Source: Trueperaceae bacterium (lineage in GTDB: Bacteria > Deinococcota > Deinococci > Deinococcales > Trueperaceae). Taken from it: 5,785 nt of DNA. Both the position numbers and the translations under genes were made by a program. The DNA lies in contig SKMG01000096.1 of NCBI GenBank assembly GCA_007121175.1, positions 1 through 5,785 of the forward strand, given 5' to 3'. Below are positions 5,162-5,785 of this stretch, one piece after another (the stretch's first letter is position 1; each line of letters opens with the position of its first letter). The notes beneath the pieces were generated by a model. The model had not been told where the DNA came from. It saw nothing but the letters and a program-made list of their open reading frames with translations, and did no database searches.

Positions 5162-5785
5162 CTACCCCCTCGCGTCCTCCGAGTCGCTCGCTGGCGACGC
5201 CTGCGGGTCGTCCCCGCCGGCTTCGCGCTCGGTCGAGCCCGGCTCGGGGAGGGCGCTCGCTCCCGCAGGCAGACCTCGGTCCGGCGGCGCTGCCTGTGGA
5301 TCGCGCCCCTGCGTCGCGGGCGAGTTGGGCTGGTGCGGTGGTTCGGGCGGTGCCGGCGTGGTGTTGGGCTCGGGCGCTGCTGATCGGGTGTTGGGCTCGG
5401 GCGGTGCCGGCGGCGAGGCCGTGCGGCCCTGAGCAGCGGCATCCGGAGGAGCCGCGGCGGCGACCCCACGCATCGGCGGCGGGAAGGGCCGCTCATCGCG
5501 AGCGTCGCGCCACAAGAGCGCGATACCGATCGCGATCAGCACCACCGGGAGCCACGCCGATCGGAGCACGCCGCTGTCCGCGAGGCCGGCTATCAGCCCG
5601 ATCGCCACCAGCACCGCGCCGAGGTAGGCGGCCCAGCGCCCGCCTCTCGACTCGATCCGGTCCACGGCGACCAGCGCGGCACCCAGGCTCACCAGGAAGA
5701 TGCCGTCGTAGCGGAAGAGCCCCGTGAGCAGCACGCCGAGCGCGCTCCCAGCGAAGATGCCGCCGAGCAGCAAGAAGGCGTAGCC
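5162..5785 (-). CDS. Multi-pass membrane protein with proline/alanine-rich tail (5' end outside window)
   Basis: I do not recognise a named family. The reading frame stays open to the right edge, continuing as Gly-Tyr-Ala-Phe before the TTG at 5773. That TTG is therefore probably internal, and the start lies beyond 5785. The visible 207 residues contain four hydrophobic segments at about 1-24, 27-42, 51-71 and 77-92. Positively charged RDARDER after the last one suggests a cytoplasmic tail by the positive-inside rule. Residues 100-207 form a low-complexity, probably disordered tail rich in Pro, Ala, Glu and Asp, with a 9-residue repeat at about 125-151 and an acidic C-terminus. The small helices with a final PVVLIAIGIALLWR segment loosely recall LiaF/DUF5668-type membrane modules, but this is a weak impression. 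Citrate synthase follows 141 bp downstream on the same strand, with no functional link visible. Confidence 0.75.
   Translation of the reverse strand, partial: GYAFLLLGGIFAGSALGVLLTGLFRYDGIFLVSLGAALVAVDRIESRGGRWAAYLGAVLVAIGLIAGLADSGVLRSAWLPVVLIAIGIALLWRDARDERPFPPPMRGVAAAAPPDAAAQGRTASPPAPPEPNTRSAAPEPNTTPAPPEPPHQPNSPATQGRDPQAAPPDRGLPAGASALPEPGSTEREAGGDDPQASPASDSEDARG
5343..5423 (-). repeat. Three imperfect 27-bp (9-codon) tandem repeats in the membrane-protein tail
   Basis: Units of 27 bp lie at 5343-5369, 5370-5396 and 5397-5423. A 17-bp block, GGTGTTGGGCTCGGGCG, recurs exactly at 5360-5376 and 5387-5403. A 16-bp block, TCGGGCGGTGCCGGCG, recurs exactly at 5343-5358 and 5397-5412. The encoded units read PPAPPEPNT, RSAAPEPNT and TPAPPEPPH. 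The third is degenerate. Confidence 0.85.

Noticed and set aside
3827..5383. 518-residue plus-strand frame opposite citrate synthase
   Set aside because: It lies opposite a gene with intact catalytic residues, and its His/Val/Glu-rich composition is that of a reverse-complement shadow.
5162..5773. Treating TTG at 5773 as the start of the membrane protein
   Set aside because: The frame continues to the window edge with hydrophobic residues that complete the first membrane segment, so the true start is probably outside.

Overview
The window is a GC-rich bacterial chromosomal segment made of ordinary housekeeping genes with short intergenic gaps. It carries six protein-coding genes, two of them cut by the window edges. 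I see no RNA gene, CRISPR array, transposase, phage gene or other sign of a mobile element. From memory of the families, PurA (a short 405-residue form with an SSHPTVGGILVGAG segment and a GHGPF segment), the short citrate synthase and the alpha/beta hydrolase most resemble Deinococcota, perhaps a Truepera-like or uncultured high-GC lineage. This is an inference without a database search. A high-GC actinobacterium or another phylum is not excluded.

Layout from left to right: (1) the N-terminal 176 codons of a PUA-domain rRNA cytosine methyltransferase of the RlmI/RlmO type, minus strand, running off the left edge; (2) a divergent control region holding a perfect 7-bp inverted repeat; (3) a YciE/YciF-type (DUF892) ferritin-like stress protein, plus strand; (4) a 133-bp gap with a candidate purA promoter and operator-like inverted repeats; (5) purA, adenylosuccinate synthetase, plus strand; (6) a membrane-anchored alpha/beta hydrolase 22 bp downstream, probably co-transcribed with purA and carrying an in-frame 18-bp tandem duplication; (7) a 63-bp convergent gap with a hairpin; (8) a citrate synthase, minus strand; (9) upstream of it on the same strand, the C-terminal 207 codons of a four-helix membrane protein with a long proline/alanine-rich tail that contains a 9-residue repeat, running off the right edge.

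The genes do not form one pathway. PurA commits IMP to AMP synthesis, citrate synthase opens the TCA cycle, the methyltransferase modifies 23S rRNA, and the ferritin-like protein is probably stress-related. The hydrolase and the membrane protein have no assignable substrate or role. I do not find a new multi-gene system. The points worth a second look are small: operator-like inverted repeats in the two plus-strand promoter regions, two in-frame coding repeats, and the unusual nucleophile elbow and purA linkage of the hydrolase.
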